A DNA stretch of 64,000 bases from Nocardia sp. SYP-A9097. Its GTDB lineage: Bacteria > Actinomycetota > Actinomycetes > Mycobacteriales > Mycobacteriaceae. The notes beneath the pieces are model-generated. The model was given only the letters and a program-made list of their open reading frames with translations, was not told where the DNA came from and ran no database searches. The translations under genes and the position numbers were made by a program. Numbering within the stretch: position 1 is the first letter of the stretch; each line of letters opens with the position of its first letter. This document shows positions 61,010 to 64,000 of this stretch, in pieces. The stretch is taken from contig NZ_WJIC01000033.1 of NCBI RefSeq assembly GCF_009649815.1, positions 1-64,000 on the forward strand. The letters are read 5' to 3'.

Positions 61010-61082
61010 GTCATCCCGGCATGCTTTTGGCCGGGACCTCCTTCGGTCGGGTAGATTCCGGCCAAAGGCGCGCCGGAATGAC
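61010..61082. repeat. Dispersed palindromic repeat, copy C (shorter loop)
   Basis: A 73-bp copy beginning GTCATCCCGGC and ending GCCGGAATGAC. The inner arms are GCTTTTGGCCGGGA and TTCCGGCCAAAGGC. It lies in the 170-bp gap between the solute-binding-like gene and proS, i.e. between convergent genes. Confidence 0.8.
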
Positions 61083-61154
61083 GGCGGGACTTTCGGAGAC
61101 GAGTCGAGCCGCGCACCCAGGGGTGCGCGGCTCGAAAAGTGTTCCGGGTGAAGC

Positions 61155-62912
61155 TCAGCCGCGCACCCGGGCGATGATCGATGCGACGGCGGTCTCGGCG
61201 GGGAGTTCTTCGCTCTCGCCGGTGAAGCGGTCGCGGAGTTCGAGTTTGCCCTCGGCCCAGCCGCGGCCGATGACGACCACGAGGGGCATGCCGAGCAGTT
61301 CGGCGTCCTTGAACTTGACGCCCGGCGACGCCTTGCGGTCGTCGAAGAGCACGTCCAGACCGGCCGAGTTCAGTTCGGCGACAACCTGTTCCGCACCTTC
61401 ACGCGCGCCCTCGTCCTTATTGGCGATGACGACGTGCACGTCGAACGGCGCGACCGACTGCGGCCAGCGCAGGCCCTTGTCGTCGTGCATCTGCTCGGCG
61501 ATGACCGCGACCATGCGGGAGACGCCGACGCCGTAGGAGCCCATGGTGAGGCGGACCGGCTTGCCGTTCTCGCCGAGTACGTCGACCTCGAAGGAGTCGG
61601 TGTACTTCTGGCCGAGCTGGAAGATGTGGCCGATCTCGATACCGCGCGCGGCCTCCAGGACGCCACGACCGTCGGGCGAGGGATCGCCGTCGCGCACCTC
61701 GGCGGCCTCGATGGTGCCGTCGGCGGTGAAGTCACGGCCGGCGACCAGACCGACGTAATGCTTGCCGGGCTCGTCCGCGCCGGTGATCCAGGCGGTGCCG
61801 GCGACCACGCGCGGGTCGACCAGGTAGCGAACGCCATTGGCCAGCAGCGCCTTCGGGCCGATATAACCCTTGACCAGGAACGGATTGGCCTTGAAGTCGG
61901 CGTCGTCGAGGAGTTCGACCTCGGCGGGCTCGACCGAGGCGCCGAGGCGCTTCTCGTCGACCTCACGGTCGCCGGGGATGCCGACGCCGAGGATCTCGGT
62001 CTTGCCGTCCGGGTAGCGCAGCTTGACGAGCACGTTCTTCAACGTGTCGGCGGCGGTGACGGGACGCCCGAACTGTTCGGCGATACCCGCGCCATTGGCC
62101 CAGTCGACCAGGGTGGCGATGGTGGGGGTGCCGGGAGTGTCATGTGCGACGGCCTCGGCCAGACCCTCGAGGGCGATCTCCGGCGGTGCGGCGGTGACCA
62201 CGGCCTCCACGTTTGCGGCATAACCGGATTCGCGGCAGATGACGTAGGTGTCCTCGCCGACGGGGCTGTCGGCCAGGAACTCCTCGGACGCCGAACCGCC
62301 CATGGCACCGGAGGTGGCGGCCACGATCACATACGACACGCCCAGGCGCTCGAAGATCTTCTGGTACGCCTCGCGGTGCGCGTTGTAGCTCTTCTTGAGC
62401 CCGTCCTCGTCGAGGTCGAACGAGTACGAATCCTTCATGATGAATTCGCGCCCGCGCAGGATGCCCGCGCGCGGACGGCCTTCGTCGCGGTACTTGTTCT
62501 GGATCTGGTAGAGCGTGACCGGCAGATCCTTGTACGAGTTGTATTCGCCCTTCACGGTGAGCGCGAACAGTTCTTCGTGGGTGGGTCCGAGCAGGTAGTC
62601 CTGCCCCTTGCGGTCCTTGAGCCGGAACAGGGCGTCGCCGTATTCGGTCCACCGATTGGTGGCCTCGTACGGTTCGCGCGGCAGCAGCGCCGGCAGTGAG
62701 ATCTCCTGGGCGCCGATGGCGTCCATCTCCTCGCGGACGACATTCTCGATCTTGCGCAGGGTGCGCAGGCCGAGCGGCAGCCACGAGTACACACCCGGGG
62801 CGATGCGGCGCACGTATCCGGCGCGGACCAGCAGCTTGTGGCTGGGCACCTCGGCGTCGGCGGGATCGTCGCGCAGGGTGCGCAGGAAGAGGTGGGAGAG
62901 GCGGGTGATCAC
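61155..62912 (-). CDS. proS: Prolyl-tRNA synthetase
   Basis: A 585-residue bacterial-type class II synthetase. It has motif 1 (GVYSWLPLGLRTLRKIENVVREEMD), motif 2 (YRDEGRPRAGILRGREFIMKDSYSFD), the editing (INS) domain between motifs 2 and 3, motif 3 (LTMGSYGVGVSRMVAVIAEQ) and the anticodon domain. It charges tRNA-Pro and clears Ala-tRNA-Pro. Homologue of M. tuberculosis proS, at the end of the conserved block. Confidence 0.98.
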   Translation of the reverse strand: MITRLSHLFLRTLRDDPADAEVPSHKLLVRAGYVRRIAPGVYSWLPLGLRTLRKIENVVREEMDAIGAQEISLPALLPREPYEATNRWTEYGDALFRLKDRKGQDYLLGPTHEELFALTVKGEYNSYKDLPVTLYQIQNKYRDEGRPRAGILRGREFIMKDSYSFDLDEDGLKKSYNAHREAYQKIFERLGVSYVIVAATSGAMGGSASEEFLADSPVGEDTYVICRESGYAANVEAVVTAAPPEIALEGLAEAVAHDTPGTPTIATLVDWANGAGIAEQFGRPVTAADTLKNVLVKLRYPDGKTEILGVGIPGDREVDEKRLGASVEPAEVELLDDADFKANPFLVKGYIGPKALLANGVRYLVDPRVVAGTAWITGADEPGKHYVGLVAGRDFTADGTIEAAEVRDGDPSPDGRGVLEAARGIEIGHIFQLGQKYTDSFEVDVLGENGKPVRLTMGSYGVGVSRMVAVIAEQMHDDKGLRWPQSVAPFDVHVVIANKDEGAREGAEQVVAELNSAGLDVLFDDRKASPGVKFKDAELLGMPLVVVIGRGWAEGKLELRDRFTGESEELPAETAVASIIARVRG

Positions 62913-62970
62913 GGCTCCACACGATAGCCGCTGCTGACGCGATGCTCACAAGGCATTACCGTGTTGGCTC

Positions 62971-63714
62971 GTGCTGGTGCTGCTGCCTCCCTCCGAAACC
63001 AAGTCCGATGGCGGCTCGGGCCGTCCCCTGGATCTGGATGCCCTTGCGATGCCGCAGCTCACAGCGGTGCGCGACAAGCTGGTCACCGAATTGGTCCAGT
63101 TGGCCGATGATCCGGACGGTTCGCGGGCCGCGCTGGGGTTGGGTAAGGGGGCTGACGCGGAGATCGCGCGTAATGCCGCGTTGCGCAGTTCGCCGACGCG
63201 GTCGGCGCTGGATCGGTACACCGGGGTGCTGTACGACGCGTTGGATGCGCCGGGGTTCACGAAAGCCCAGCGTGCCAAGGCCGATGCGCGGCTGGCGATC
63301 GGGTCGGCCCTGTTCGGCGTGGTGCGGGCGGGCGATCCGATTCCGGCTTATCGGCTTTCGGGCGGATCGAAGTTGCCGGGAATGCCTACGCTGCAATCGC
63401 TTTGGAAGCAGGTGCTGCCCGACGCGTTGCGCGAGGAGACCGACGGTCAGTTGACGGTGGATCTGCGATCGGGGACGTACCAGAATCTGGGGCGTATCCC
63501 CGGTGCGATCACCGCCGCCGTTCTCACCGAGCGCCCCGATGGCAGCCGAACGGTGGTGAGCCACTTCAACAAACACCACAAGGGTCTGCTGGCCCGGGCG
63601 CTGGTCCTGTCCCGCGTCGAGCCGACCGATATCAACGGCCTGGCGCGAGTCGTCGAGAAGTTCGGTCTCCGCTGCGAAATCGCCTCCCCCACCGAACTTC
63701 TCGTGCTCACCTAG
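62971..63714 (+). CDS. yaaA: YaaA-family (DUF328) protein
   Basis: A 247-residue protein with the family start VLLPPSETKSDG, then GVLYDALDAPGF, GSALFGVVRAGDPIPAYRLSGGSKLPG and VSHFNKHHKGLLARALV. In E. coli YaaA lowers intracellular iron and limits peroxide damage; the fold is DNA-binding-like. It starts with GTG, is divergent from proS and converges on the thioesterase gene. Function in actinobacteria is not tested. Confidence 0.88.
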   Translation: MLVLLPPSETKSDGGSGRPLDLDALAMPQLTAVRDKLVTELVQLADDPDGSRAALGLGKGADAEIARNAALRSSPTRSALDRYTGVLYDALDAPGFTKAQRAKADARLAIGSALFGVVRAGDPIPAYRLSGGSKLPGMPTLQSLWKQVLPDALREETDGQLTVDLRSGTYQNLGRIPGAITAAVLTERPDGSRTVVSHFNKHHKGLLARALVLSRVEPTDINGLARVVEKFGLRCEIASPTELLVLT

Positions 63715-63720
63715 TCTCGG

Positions 63721-64000
63721 TCAGCGCAGGCCCAGCAGGAGGGTCTGCGTGCTCCGCCCGATCGGCCCCTTCTCGTCGAACAGCCGGGATTCGGCCAGGC
63801 CGACACCGGTCCGCTCCGGATAGGTGGCCGCGTCCAGGCAGACCCATTCGCCGACCGGTTCGCGATGCAGCGTCACGGTGAGATCGGTGTTGATGAAAAG
63901 GTAACGGTCCCAGTCCAATACGGCACTGACCCCATTGCCGGAGTCCGCCGCGGCGAGAGCGCGTTCCAGCGGGCTCGGCGTCGTCCCCGCGACAATGGGG
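63721..64000 (-). CDS. Thioesterase (TesB/HotDog) family protein, 5' end outside window
   Basis: Only the C-terminal 92 residues are present, from the window edge to a stop at 63721. The sequence reads PIVAGTTPSPLERALAAADSGNGVSAVLDW, then NTDLTVTLHREPVGEWVCLDAATYPERTGVGLAESRLFDEKGPIGRSTQTLLLGL, which matches the acyl-CoA thioesterase family of actinobacteria. The catalytic Asp or Gln and Thr of TesB-like domains are represented (DS, TDL, GRSTQT). It hydrolyses acyl-CoA. The start lies beyond position 64000. Confidence 0.8.
   Translation of the reverse strand, partial: PIVAGTTPSPLERALAAADSGNGVSAVLDWDRYLFINTDLTVTLHREPVGEWVCLDAATYPERTGVGLAESRLFDEKGPIGRSTQTLLLGLR

Overview
This window looks like chromosomal DNA of a high-GC mycolic-acid actinomycete, most likely Nocardia or a close relative. 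The evidence is uniform high GC with strongly GC-biased third positions, frequent GTG starts, several probable leaderless promoters, a DUF222/13E12-type HNH gene, and a core gene order that follows the Mycobacterium tuberculosis block dapB - pepR - pnp - rpsO - ribF - sirR - truB - pptT - Rv2795c - dinF - nrnA - rbfA - infB - ylxR - nusA - rimP - Rv2843/Rv2844 - proS. That order is recalled from knowledge; no search was run. No rRNA, tRNA or CRISPR array was seen.

Layout. 1-6.5 kb: truncated DUF222 gene, LytS-type kinase with a flavodoxin-like protein, a frameshifted dihydrofolate-reductase-like gene, msrA/msrB, and a DHA2 efflux pump divergent from its MarR regulator with two operators. 6.5-11.3 kb: ureide (allantoin) catabolism operon with GntR regulator, racemase, DUF6986 CitE-like TIM barrel, allantoicase and PuuE allantoinase, joined by 4-bp overlaps. 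11.4-22.2 kb: dapB and a mixed set (phytase-like esterase lipoprotein, zinc alcohol dehydrogenase, methyltransferase, LppU-like protein, pentapeptide-repeat protein, MFS/ArsR pair, GNAT). 22.3-22.9 kb: a 539-bp near-palindromic element with no gene. 22.9-30.9 kb: TerD-vWA fusion, pepR, pnp, rpsO, ribF, DtxR-type regulator. 31-38.4 kb: SDR/LysR, DUF4345/TetR, truB-pptT, TetR/DoxX, XdhC. 38.5-44.7 kb: PptH-like phosphoesterase, then a chaperone-like module of Hsp70, a large J-like/fibronectin-like protein and a divergent GrpE-like protein. 44.7-50.8 kb: KshA-like Rieske oxygenase behind a palindromic operator, MATE exporter, beta-propeller membrane protein, MuiA-like protein. 50.9-64 kb: translation and transcription block (nrnA, rbfA, DUF503, infB, ylxR, nusA, rimP), Tat-type lipoprotein plus DUF4439, a membrane-anchored solute-binding-like protein, proS, yaaA and a truncated thioesterase.

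How parts work together. The ureide operon should take allantoin to allantoate and ureidoglycolate, and the DUF6986 enzyme is the natural candidate for the unassigned glyoxylate or ureidoglycolate step. rimP-nusA-ylxR-infB and DUF503-rbfA-nrnA couple transcription, ribosome maturation and RNA turnover. pptT and the pptH-like gene are a predicted antagonistic pair for carrier-protein activation, here split by three inserted genes. Four efflux or membrane genes are each paired head-to-head with a one-component repressor, and the intergenic regions contain recognisable paired operators.

The most unusual items are the 539-bp palindromic element (22343-22881), the Hsp70/J-like/GrpE-like module (39916-44678), the DUF6986 enzyme in the ureide operon, and dispersed palindromic repeats that sit at gene ends.
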